Assembly: GCF_020148005.1 (NCBI RefSeq)
Contig: NZ_JAGXFD010000001.1
Coordinates: 1,732,556 to 1,796,555, forward strand
DNA from: Modicisalibacter tunisiensis
GTDB lineage: Bacteria > Pseudomonadota > Gammaproteobacteria > Pseudomonadales > Halomonadaceae
Direction: 5' to 3'
DNA: 64,000 nt
This document shows, in pieces, positions 51,623 to 58,082 of this stretch; within the stretch, counting starts at the first letter, position 1, and every line of letters begins with the position of its first letter. A program made the translations under genes and the position numbers. The notes under the pieces are model-generated. The model was not told where the DNA came from and searched no databases. It saw only the letters and a list, made by a program, of their open reading frames with translations.

Positions 51623-53092
51623 TTATCCCTCCGCCCCGTTGCGATAGGACAGGGCCATCATGGTGATCTGGTAGGTGGTGAAGAAGAACAGCAGCCACGA
51701 CAGCGCGGCCTTGATGAGATCGAAGACGCGGCACTCGATGGTCATGACGTGGCCGTTGAACTCGAAGGTCAGCGGGGTGCAGGTGCCTCCGCCGGGCAGG
51801 GTGGGCATCCAGCCGGTCACGGTGTCACGCACCGCGCCGACGGCCTGGCCAATGATGCTGCCGTCATCCTCGAACAACGTCTGATAACGGTCGTTCAGGT
51901 CGCCCTGGGTGGTGTCGTTCTGGCTGGTGAGATCGTTCATCACCTCGTCGCCGATGCCCTGACCGTCGAAGTCGGCGCGCACGGCGTCTTCCGTGGGCGC
52001 GCCGTCGGTGCTGGTGAAGGTGTCGACCAGCGATTGAAAGCCATCCTGAATCGATGCCTTCACGCCGCCGATGGCATCCAGCACGCCGCTCAGATCGGTG
52101 CCGGTGCCGGTGTCGGTGCCATCGGTGCTGCCGGAATCGGTGCCGGTTCCCGAGCCGGAATCAGTGCCCGTTCCTGAATCGGTACCCGAGCCGGCGTCGG
52201 TGCCGCTGCCGGCATCCCCCCAGCTACCCCCGCCGATGGACAGGCCGCCGCCGACCTCGATGGGATCGCCGCTGGCGTCATAGGCACCGTCGGTAACGGT
52301 GATGGGGTCGCCGTTGGCGTCGTAGGCGCCCTGGTCGTCCAGGGTGATCGGATTGCCGGCACTGTCGAAGGCGCCGACGTTGATATCGGCCGCATCGCCG
52401 GAATAGCAGTAATAGGACCCCCCGGAGCCGACGTAGCCGCCCGAGCAGGAGGACGGGTCGGTGGTTTCGGTGAAGGCGTCGGAGAGTTCGCCGCCGGATT
52501 CGACATTGCTGCCGCTGTCCAGGGTGTTGACCTCGCCGGTCGACGTGGCGGTGAAATCACCAGTCAGGTAGCACTGACCGTCAGGCGCGGTATCGCCGTT
52601 GGCATTGGTGGTGGTACAGACGCCGACCCCCTTGCCGGAGGGTGTCAGCGAGCAGGCGCCGGTGTTATAGGGCGGGGCTTCGAGCTCGCCCTTGAGAACG
52701 GTGGCGTGGCCGTATTCGGATTGGCATTCCTCATCCGAATACACGTAGTTATAAACAGGACTGGAAATGGAGCCATCCGCAATTCCCGTTTCAACATCAC
52801 TCGTCATACCATACGAATAATCAACGGCTACAACATAATAATTTCCACCAGAGCAACGGTCATCAGGACCGGAATACAAAACACCTATGCCACGAATCCA
52901 CCAAGGCGAGCTTTGCAAATACGACCGGCCTTCCAATAAAGACATACTTCCAGCAAGAGCCGAAGAATACGTACAGTAAAGTTGTGAATTGTCGGACTGA
53001 GTTTGGTTGGTTATACCTGCAGACGCATCCGATACGGAAAGAAAAAAGATCACCGGCACCAGGGCAACCAGGAACAAAAGGCGTCGAATCAT
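51623..53092 (-). CDS. pIII/CoaA-like phage adsorption protein
   Basis: A 489-residue virion tip protein. A signal peptide (1-25, ending DASA) leads to a Cys-containing N-terminal domain (about 26-135). Three GA(Y/F)DxxGxPI repeats (about 233-280) and a Gly/Ser/Thr/Asp stalk of the GSGTDSG type (about 285-330) follow. A C-terminal domain ends in a hydrophobic anchor (ALSWLLFFFTTYQITMMAL). This is the receptor-binding, stalk and membrane-domain plan of pIII. The DNA for the first 120 residues is about 40-48 % GC against about 70 % in the stalk, a sign of domain exchange. Confidence 0.88.
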   Translation of the reverse strand: MIRRLLFLVALVPVIFFLSVSDASAGITNQTQSDNSQLYCTYSSALAGSMSLLEGRSYLQSSPWWIRGIGVLYSGPDDRCSGGNYYVVAVDYSYGMTSDVETGIADGSISSPVYNYVYSDEECQSEYGHATVLKGELEAPPYNTGACSLTPSGKGVGVCTTTNANGDTAPDGQCYLTGDFTATSTGEVNTLDSGSNVESGGELSDAFTETTDPSSCSGGYVGSGGSYYCYSGDAADINVGAFDSAGNPITLDDQGAYDANGDPITVTDGAYDASGDPIEVGGGLSIGGGSWGDAGSGTDAGSGTDSGTGTDSGSGTGTDSGSTDGTDTGTGTDLSGVLDAIGGVKASIQDGFQSLVDTFTSTDGAPTEDAVRADFDGQGIGDEVMNDLTSQNDTTQGDLNDRYQTLFEDDGSIIGQAVGAVRDTVTGWMPTLPGGGTCTPLTFEFNGHVMTIECRVFDLIKAALSWLLFFFTTYQITMMALSYRNGAEG

Positions 53093-53163
53093 GGCGGGAG
53101 TCTCGGTACCGGGGGTGGAACGAAGAAGGGGGCCGGTGGGGCCCCCTCGTGGCGTGAGGCCGA

Positions 53164-53439
53164 TCAGGTGGCCTTGTTGGCGAACTTCTTGAACAGGCCG
53201 ATGGCCAGCAGCGAGCCGACGATGGCGGTGACGACGGGCCATGCCTGGCTGGCCATGTCGCTGGCCTGGGACTGCAGCTCGCTGAACGCCTGGGAGGCGG
53301 CGGAGGGATCGCTGGTGGTCGCGGAGGCGAAGCCGGAGACGACCAGGGCACCGGCCCCGGCGGTCATGGCGAGCGACTTGCGGCCGAGGGTGGCACGAAC
53401 GTGAGCGATGCGTTGCTTAGCTTGGGTTGCGATGGTCAT
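53164..53439 (-). CDS. Major coat protein (pVIII/CoaB-like)
   Basis: A 91-residue precursor. The leader of about 40 residues ends GFASA; cleavage gives a mature protein of about 51 residues with the pVIII plan: an acidic amphipathic start (TTSDPSAASQAFSEL), a membrane helix (AWPVVTAIVGSLLAIGLF) and a basic end (KKFANKAT) that binds DNA. The ATG overlaps the stop of the preceding micro-gene as ATGA. It is the probable filament subunit in thousands of copies. Confidence 0.92.
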   Translation of the reverse strand: MTIATQAKQRIAHVRATLGRKSLAMTAGAGALVVSGFASATTSDPSAASQAFSELQSQASDMASQAWPVVTAIVGSLLAIGLFKKFANKAT

Positions 53440-53546
53440 GTTGAGACTTCCATAAAGCGCTTGAAGGCAAGCATTGAGGTTCCCCACACCCAACCGAGGG
53501 CGTAGGCACTAATCAGGGAGCCGATGAGCTCGGGAACGGTCATCAT
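53436..53546 (-). CDS. Small minor coat protein, 36 residues
   Basis: A short gene encoding MMTVPELIGSLISAYALGWV and then a basic tail (AFKRFMEVST). It has one membrane helix and the size of M13 pVII/pIX. GGGGGG lies before the double ATG. It overlaps the upstream micro-gene by 4 bases and the coat gene by 4 bases, so the chain is translationally coupled. It lies in the place of Pf PA0722. Confidence 0.75.
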   Translation of the reverse strand: MMTVPELIGSLISAYALGWVWGTSMLAFKRFMEVST

Positions 53547-53641
53547 CGTTGGCCCCCCTTTATTGCCCCGAGCCCGAAAACGGCAACGAGCCCGATGCAA
53601 TAAACCAGGAGCCACAGACTGGTGAACTGGTCAGCGTCCAT
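53543..53641 (-). CDS. Small minor coat protein, 32 residues
   Basis: It encodes MDADQFTSLWLLVYCIGLV followed by AVFGLGAIKGGQR: an acidic start, one membrane helix and a basic end, the size and form of the filamentous phage end-cap proteins pVII and pIX. It is placed after the ssDNA-binding gene and overlaps the 36-residue gene by 4 bases. Confidence 0.75.
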   Translation of the reverse strand: MDADQFTSLWLLVYCIGLVAVFGLGAIKGGQR

Positions 53642-53655
53642 GGCTCGGGATTCGC

Positions 53656-53973
53656 TTAACTGGTGGCTTTGACGTCGGCCTTGGGATGGCCGGTCGCAGA
53701 GGGCTTGCGTACGGCGATGGCGTGCATGGTCATCTTGCCTTGGGAGACGCGCATCTCGGCGTCGATCTCGAGGTTGCAGGGCATGTTGGGCGCGTGGGCG
53801 CGCAGCTGGTCGAGAATCTCGTAGGGCGCGGAGATGGTCATGACTTCGTGGCCGATGCGGTTCTCGTTGTCGGGATCGGCTTCGTTCATCAAGGTGATCT
53901 TGGCGCCCTTGATGCCGCCGTCCATGGAGTAGCGCATGGCGCCGAGAACGCGAGCCTGGATGGTGTTGATCAT
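53656..53973 (-). CDS. Phage single-stranded DNA-binding protein (pV-like)
   Basis: A 105-residue protein at the pV position of Pf phages (PA0720), upstream of the coat genes. It begins INTIQARVLGAMRYSMDGG and contains ISAPYEILDQLRAHAP and LEIDAEMRVSQGKMTMHAI, consistent with an OB-fold DNA-binding protein. pV coats new plus strands before assembly and shifts replication to single strands. The ATG at 53973 was preferred over an upstream start 13 codons away. Confidence 0.8.
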   Translation of the reverse strand: MINTIQARVLGAMRYSMDGGIKGAKITLMNEADPDNENRIGHEVMTISAPYEILDQLRAHAPNMPCNLEIDAEMRVSQGKMTMHAIAVRKPSATGHPKADVKATS

Positions 53974-53989
53974 GGTCTTCAGTTCCTTT

Positions 53990-54163
53990 TCAGCGTGTGT
54001 GCTGGGCTGCACGGGTTTGGCAGTGGTGAGCGAGCACGGCTAGCTCTGCGAGGTCCGGTGCGTCGGGGTCGAGCATCCGGGTCAGGTGTTCTGCCTGGGC
54101 GTAGAGGAGCGCGGCGTGGCCGTAGTCGCGGCCTTGCAGACACCGCGCGCCCCGCTCCCTCAA
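53990..54163 (-). CDS. Small phage protein of unknown function
   Basis: About 57 residues, soluble, helical: REALREQGARCL-like start (here LRERGARCLQGRDYGHAALL) then YAQAEHLTRMLDPDAP. The proposed start is a TTG at 54163 with GGAG nine bases upstream. The frame stays open to an ATG at 54343, but that part would run through the base-paired intergenic region and reads as low-complexity Pro/Arg/Gly. No family recognised. Confidence 0.45.
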   Translation of the reverse strand: MRERGARCLQGRDYGHAALLYAQAEHLTRMLDPDAPDLAELAVLAHHCQTRAAQHTR

Positions 54164-54344
54164 GGCTCGGGGCTCCGGGCAGGCGTTTCCCTGCCGCGCC
54201 CCCGTGCCCGTCGGTCGATCCGCACGGCAGTCGCCCCCGACCCCGCCGTCAACCGTCGCTGCGCGAGGTGTGACGGCGGGGCCGGTGCCGACTCGGGGAG
54301 CCGTGCGACCGACGGGCGACGGGTGACGGGCAGGCAACAACATC
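54164..54344. other. Structured phage intergenic region, candidate origin/packaging site
   Basis: Very strong base pairing: CCCGTCGGT (54207-54215) with ACCGACGGG (54308-54316), CGCACGGC (54221-54228) with GCCGTGCG (54300-54307), and inside these CCCCGCCGTCA (54241-54251) with TGACGGCGGGG (54271-54281). A further small hairpin GGCAGG/CCTGCC is at 54178-54195. Filamentous phages keep the plus- and minus-strand origins and packaging hairpin in such a region. No nick site can be assigned by eye. Confidence 0.55.
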
Positions 54345-55022
54345 TCAGAGCCCCGAGTCGGGTCGCGGGGTGGCTGAGTCAGCCCCGAGGCCGAGGGCAG
54401 TCAGATCGCCGCGCTCCAGACGCGACAGGCCGTCCTGCATCAGCAGTTCGCCCAGGGCCGAGGGAGTGAGACGGTGCGTGCCGGCCTGGACCAGGAAGCG
54501 CGAGTGGTCGCCCTGGGCCAGGAACACACGAACGGGCTGTTTCTTGCCGGTGGTCATTGGGTGTTCCTCGTGGTGGGGGGTGTGCGAATCGCGCTGCGCA
54601 TCCAGGAGTGGACGCGTAAGCGCCTGGGAATAAAAAGCGGCCCCGGTGGACGTCGGGAACGGGATGGGGATAACCACGGAGGCCGAAGCGCTGGGAACGT
54701 GGGAAGCGACGCAGGAATCAGCGCGAGCAGGAATACGCGGATCGCCCTGGGGCGCGTCATCGAACAGCGCCAGAACGCAGGCCATGGCGTCGTCGAGGGT
54801 GGTGAAGCCAGGCAGGGAGCCGGGGAGCATGCCACCGATGAGGGGGCCGGACTCGTTGACGGTGAGCCGGGCATCGCCCTGGGCGTCGCGGTGGTCGTCC
54901 AAGCGGACGACGTAGTGATCGAGAGGCGAGTGGTAGATGACACCACGAACCTCGCCATCAACGACGATCTGATAGACGGTGTGGATACCGGAATCGCCGT
55001 GGCAGGGAGGAAAGGTGATCAT
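54345..55022 (-). CDS. Hypothetical inovirus early protein
   Basis: A 225-residue protein with no family I recognise. The N-terminal 90 residues (TVYQIVVDGEVRGVIYHSPL, then TTLDDAMACVLALFDDAP) look like a compact alpha/beta domain. The middle is Pro/Ser-rich. The last 70 residues begin at an internal ATG (54557, behind GAGGA) and read like a second small domain (VRVFLAQGDHSRFLVQAGTH). Two proteins, or a fusion of two, are possible. Its start overlaps the HTH gene as ATGA. Confidence 0.6.
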   Translation of the reverse strand: MITFPPCHGDSGIHTVYQIVVDGEVRGVIYHSPLDHYVVRLDDHRDAQGDARLTVNESGPLIGGMLPGSLPGFTTLDDAMACVLALFDDAPQGDPRIPARADSCVASHVPSASASVVIPIPFPTSTGAAFYSQALTRPLLDAQRDSHTPHHEEHPMTTGKKQPVRVFLAQGDHSRFLVQAGTHRLTPSALGELLMQDGLSRLERGDLTALGLGADSATPRPDSGL

Positions 55023-55225
55023 GACCAGTCCTCCGCCTGCAGGCACTGCGTCTGGAGCAGGGCGATGTTGACGAGACGGTAGCGGCCCACCTTCACGGCC
55101 GGGAGGTAGCCGCGACGGATATGGCCGTACACGGTGTCGACGGTGAGGCCCGAGAGCTCGGCGAAACGCTCAAGGGTCATCAGTGGCACGTGGGCCGGGA
55201 CCTGGGGCGCTTGGGGTTGATCCAT
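55019..55225 (-). CDS. Excisionase/AlpA-like HTH protein
   Basis: A 68-residue DNA-binding protein with a MerR/AlpA-type winged helix: MTLERFAELSGLTVDTVYGH then IRRGYLPAVKVGRYRLVN. Such proteins act as excisionases or early activators in Pf-type phages. It is the first gene of the leftward phage operon and is divergent from the repressor. Confidence 0.75.
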   Translation of the reverse strand: MDQPQAPQVPAHVPLMTLERFAELSGLTVDTVYGHIRRGYLPAVKVGRYRLVNIALLQTQCLQAEDWS

Positions 55226-55349
55226 CTCGTCACCTGCCTTTGTAGGTCTGTGTTAGGCTTTTTTGAGGAAACAGCAGTGGCTGGGCTCTAAAACAGGTAG
55301 ACTCAAAAATGAGCACAGCCTATTGGGAAGTATACCCAGAGTAGGGCAC
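55226..55349. promoter_or_regulatory. Divergent control region of the phage
   Basis: This 124-bp gap separates the leftward excisionase-like gene and the rightward repressor. TTTTTGAG (55260-55267) and CTCAAAAA (55302-55309) form an 8-bp inverted repeat spaced by 34 bases. AGTATACCC near 55330 may be a -10 for the repressor. It is the expected operator region for the lysogeny switch. Confidence 0.5.
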
Positions 55350-55634
55350 ATGTCAAATAACCTTGCGCAAAAAATCCGGTTGATCCGAGAAGCGGAGACC
55401 TCAGGGCGCGCTGAATTTTCGGAACTCATTGGTGTGCCTAAGAAAACGCTGATAGGTATCGAGCAGACCGGGCGAGTACCAAAAGGGGATCTGTTGCAAG
55501 CGATATGTACGCAGTGGCCGAAGTACACGCTTTGGCTAATGACGGATCAGGTGAACGAAGCACTGGGCCAGATAAGCCCAGAGATAGAGAGGGCACGCAA
55601 AGACTTTAAGCCGACGGGAACGGATACCGAATAG
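55350..55634 (+). CDS. Phage repressor-like HTH protein
   Basis: A 94-residue protein with an XRE-like DNA-binding fold: NNLAQKIRLIREAETSGRAE, FSELIGVPKKTLIGIEQTGR, then QWPKYTLWLMTDQV, the YxLWLMTG-type end common in phage regulators. Opposite orientation to the structural operon fits the Pf repressor C role. The ATG at 55350 was preferred because the earlier ATG at 55263 would read through the operator. Immunity and superinfection exclusion are inferred. Confidence 0.72.
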   Translation: MSNNLAQKIRLIREAETSGRAEFSELIGVPKKTLIGIEQTGRVPKGDLLQAICTQWPKYTLWLMTDQVNEALGQISPEIERARKDFKPTGTDTE

Positions 55635-55732
55635 CCAAGCGGGTTGTGGATAGTTGGTATGTGAAGGGTGGGTAGGTGTGGGTAATTATATAAGACATAA
55701 GTAATAATAGGTTGCGCGCGAGGGGAAGCTAA

Positions 55733-56674
55733 GTGGATCCAATCGGTGAATTTCTCAACTCAGTAATGATATTGATTTTTGCATCAGCAACAGGCACCTG
55801 GTTTAGTCTTTGGCTGGGTGCTGGTGGGCGATTTTTTAAGGCTAGGCTGGCATTGTGCGCAGTCATTACGATAGTCGCTATTCTGCTATTGCTGAAAACG
55901 TCCTTGGTATTGCCTGTAGTCTTGGTGCAGGAATACCCCTTTATAGGATTCGTGGTGGTCACTATTGTTGTTTATGCTGCAATCGTTACGGTATGGGAGC
56001 CCATGGAATGGGGGCTAAAAAGGCGCCTTACCAGCCACCCCAAGCCCGCCCGCGCTGCGGATGGAAAGACGGCAGGGGCTGAGCTGCGAAGGGAATGGGA
56101 GCAGTTCAAACAGGGATGGCAGGAAGAGTCGAGGAAAGAGCCGACGATTGATCCAGACCCTGAGCCTAAGGGGAAAGAGTCGGCCCAGGAGTCAGCCGAC
56201 GAAGATATCTACGATCTCTATAAGCAGAATAAGTCCGAGCCCAGTAGTGATCGCAACTACTCCGAAGAATTGATGGACCAAGGCGGAGCCTATGTTGCCC
56301 GTACCCACCTGATGTCCCCCTCCGAACGTCAAGTATATAGGGTGTTGGAAAAGGCCTATGGTGACCGTTATCGAATTTTCTGCCAAGTGCGAGTGGTGGA
56401 TCTGATTCAACCAAATACGAAAAAGTATTTTAGTTGGACAAAGGAATATAAATCGTTATTTCGGCAGATTTCACAGTGGCACTTCGATTATGTGTTATGC
56501 GAGAAGAAAGATTTTAAAGTGAAGTGCGTGCTGGAACTGGATGACCAAAGTCATGAGCGGCCGGATCGAAAGAAGCGCGACAGAATTCTGAATCGAGCCT
56601 GCGAAGTGGCGGGTATTCGCCTGGAGCGGATGAAGATCAATCACACCGAGAAGCGTATCGAGATCATCCGGTGA
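55733..56674 (+). CDS. Membrane-anchored DUF2726 putative nuclease
   Basis: A 313-residue protein. About three hydrophobic helices occupy residues 8-30, 38-60 and 70-92, then a charged linker (about 95-180), then a DUF2726 domain: SPSERQVYRVLEKAYGDRY, FCQVRVVDLI, WHFDYVLCEKKDFKVKCVLE and LDDQSHERPDRKKRD. The D...ExD-type spacing is that of the PD-(D/E)XK restriction-endonuclease fold. The start is GTG behind GAGGGGAAG. Its DNA is clearly AT-rich (about 30 % GC at 56401-56460). Phage cargo, perhaps for defence, is inferred. Confidence 0.72.
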   Translation: MDPIGEFLNSVMILIFASATGTWFSLWLGAGGRFFKARLALCAVITIVAILLLLKTSLVLPVVLVQEYPFIGFVVVTIVVYAAIVTVWEPMEWGLKRRLTSHPKPARAADGKTAGAELRREWEQFKQGWQEESRKEPTIDPDPEPKGKESAQESADEDIYDLYKQNKSEPSSDRNYSEELMDQGGAYVARTHLMSPSERQVYRVLEKAYGDRYRIFCQVRVVDLIQPNTKKYFSWTKEYKSLFRQISQWHFDYVLCEKKDFKVKCVLELDDQSHERPDRKKRDRILNRACEVAGIRLERMKINHTEKRIEIIR

Positions 56675-56987
56675 ACTCGACCTCGACGTGACCGGGCTTG
56701 GAACGAGGACGCGAGGGGCCAACGACGATACGGACCTCACGACCCAGACGAGCGAGACAGTCGAGCATCTTGGCTTCGCTGATCCCGCGGAATTGACCAC
56801 GCAGCAGGCCGGAAAGCTTGGGCTGGGGAATCCCGACGATCTCGGCGGCCTTGGCCTGGGTAAGACGACGACGCTTTATGATCTCGGCGATCTTGGTGGC
56901 CAACTGAGCCTTGATCAGCATCTCGTCGGCGTCATTGCGACCGAGGTCGGCATAGACGTTGGTACTGCCTTGTTCGATGTCGATCAT
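56664..56987 (-). CDS. HigA-type antitoxin
   Basis: A 107-residue antitoxin with a central XRE helix-turn-helix (RRRLTQAKAAEIVGIPQPKL, residues about 39-58, then SGLLRGQFRGISEAK). It is expected to bind the toxin encoded just upstream and repress the shared promoter. The start overlaps the toxin stop as ATGA. Its 3' end overlaps the convergent DUF2726 gene by 11 bases. Confidence 0.85.
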   Translation of the reverse strand: MIDIEQGSTNVYADLGRNDADEMLIKAQLATKIAEIIKRRRLTQAKAAEIVGIPQPKLSGLLRGQFRGISEAKMLDCLARLGREVRIVVGPSRPRSKPGHVEVEFTG

Positions 56988-57352
56988 GACGAGGAACCTC
57001 TCAGGTGCTGTTCGACGGCCTTGAGCCGATCGCGGATCTTGTCCAGGTCGGGCTTGGGAGTGGCGATCCCGCTGCTGGACTTCTTCTGAAAGCAGTGAAG
57101 GACGTAGACGGCACCCTGGAACTTAACCGTGTAGACGGCGCGATAGGTGTCACCTTGGTAGTCTTCGACCACCTCGAGGACGCCAGCCGAACCGAAACCC
57201 TTGAGCGGCTTGGTCTGGCTGTGCTTGTTGCCGGTCTGCGCCTGATGGAGCGCGTAGCCGAAGACATCCTGAACGTCTTCCGGCATGGCAAGCAGGTCCT
57301 TCTTGCTGCTGGCAACCCAGTAGAGCGGTTTGATGGCATCCTCCGAATCCAT
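56984..57352 (-). CDS. RelE/HigB-type toxin
   Basis: A 122-residue toxin of the RelE/HigB group (phage Gp49-like): PLYWVASSKKDLLAMPEDVQ, LKGFGSAGVLEVVEDYQGDTY and YRAVYTVKFQGAVYVLHCFQ, then KKSSSG. Members cleave mRNA at the ribosome. Toxin before antitoxin is the higBA order. It lies next to attR, where Pf phages often carry an addiction pair that retains the provirus. Confidence 0.85.
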   Translation of the reverse strand: MDSEDAIKPLYWVASSKKDLLAMPEDVQDVFGYALHQAQTGNKHSQTKPLKGFGSAGVLEVVEDYQGDTYRAVYTVKFQGAVYVLHCFQKKSSSGIATPKPDLDKIRDRLKAVEQHLRGSSS

Positions 57353-57360
57353 GGCGGCAG

Positions 57361-57379
57361 TTTATACCTAGATGGGTAT
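57361..57379 (-). promoter_or_regulatory. higBA promoter/operator
   Basis: On the minus strand TATAAA (57361-57366) is a -10 just before the toxin gene. It overlaps the inverted repeat ATACC (57364-57368) / GGTAT (57375-57379), a likely operator for the antitoxin. Confidence 0.5.
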
Positions 57380-57511
57380 GACGGCAACGCATGGAATGTG
57401 ACCACATTGTGTCCACGCCCAAGCCCGACAAAGGCGCTAGAAGGCGATTCCGGCCACTGCAAACCACTGATTTTTCAGTCGTAGGCAGACAAAGACCGGC
57501 CTCGGATACCC

Positions 57512-57605
57512 TTCAAAATCCGCCGCTAGCGATAGCGTGTCGGTTCGAGTCCGACCACCGGCACCATGAAATCAAGCACTTAGCGGTTCCCTCCTTGGCT
57601 TGGTT
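57512..57605 (+). repeat. attR direct repeat, partial tRNA-Leu
   Basis: The displaced 3' part of tRNA-Leu (57512-57566) plus flank, 79 bp identical to the left copy, then one mismatch and 14 identical bases. The tRNA fragment lacks its 5' half and is not functional. Confidence 0.92.
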
Positions 57606-57655
57606 TCTCTGTATTTCCCCTCAGTGTCCACAAAATGTCCACGGCTCTTGCCAGT
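57582..57655 (-). pseudogene. Possible remnant of a second integrase C-terminus
   Basis: Beyond attR, the minus strand still resembles the 3' end of the resident integrase: CGTGGACATTTTGTGGACAC against CGTAGACAGAATGTAGACAC, and both continue to the ACCAAGCCAAGG of the repeat, with an indel between. This suggests an earlier, related element used the same tRNA and left its integrase tail. The match is short. Confidence 0.4.
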
Positions 57656-57878
57656 CGGTGGTGCGTATTCCGGCTTGGGTTGCGGCGGTTGCGGTGCCTG
57701 CCACTCTCTTCCTTGCTCGGCGAGAAAGCGGCAGGAATAGCATTCCTGGTGTTTCCGTTTTTCCTGTTCTTGTCTTCGAGGCTTTCGTGAGATTTGATTG
57801 TTACTTATTGAATCTCAAGGCCCTTTTCATTGGGCTTTTACCATAATTAACATCGATAAACTTCGCCAATTCGGCGCA

Positions 57879-57905
57879 TTGACAATGCCGTTCACTCCGT
57901 AGAAT
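57879..57905 (+). promoter_or_regulatory. Orphan promoter
   Basis: A perfect TTGACA (57879-57884) and TAGAAT (57900-57905) with a short 15-nt spacer. No gene follows before the terminator at 57941, so it could drive a small RNA or be left over from a lost tRNA gene. Confidence 0.4.
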
Positions 57906-57940
57906 CGAGCCTGCTGCATCCCAGCATCCCTGTAATTTGA

Positions 57941-57967
57941 CCGGCGCCTTCGGGCGCCGGTTTTTTT
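57941..57967 (+). terminator. Rho-independent terminator
   Basis: CCGGCGCC and GGCGCCGG around a TTCG tetraloop, followed by seven T: a textbook intrinsic terminator reading rightward. The only visible transcription signal upstream is the orphan promoter. Confidence 0.85.
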
Positions 57968-58082
57968 ATGTCCGCAAACGACACCGGAAGAGCCATGCCC
58001 GGCTCTGCTCGCCCCCTGATCGGCTGACGCCGGTACGCGCCAGGCAGTATGATCGAGGCTCCTGTGAGCCGAGGAGAGAATC

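Larger units (their letters stand above)
45722..57605. mobile_element. Pf-type filamentous phage (inovirus) integrated in tRNA-Leu
   Basis: A provirus of about 11.8 kb between direct repeats 45722-45815 and 57512-57605. Gene order from right to left after the regulators matches Pf phages: ssDNA-binding protein, small coat proteins, major coat, adsorption protein, pVI-like, Zot, [secretin, TraX], replication protein, integrase. The bracketed two are additional to the Pf1/Pf4 layout as I know it. The right 2.5 kb holds a repressor, a DUF2726 protein and a HigBA-type pair and is much AT-richer than the host. All core genes look intact, so the element may be active. Confidence 0.93.
57606..58082. 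other. Intergenic region right of the phage
   Basis: No protein gene is supported. Besides the integrase-like remnant at its left edge, it holds a TTGACA/TAGAAT promoter at 57879-57905 and a strong terminator at 57941-57967, with about 55 bases between them. Confidence 0.5.

Noticed and set aside
53990-54343. The full 117-codon frame of the small phage gene.
   Set aside because: The first 60 codons coincide with the palindromes and read as low-complexity Arg/Pro/Gly; a shorter start at 54163 is preferred, with low confidence.
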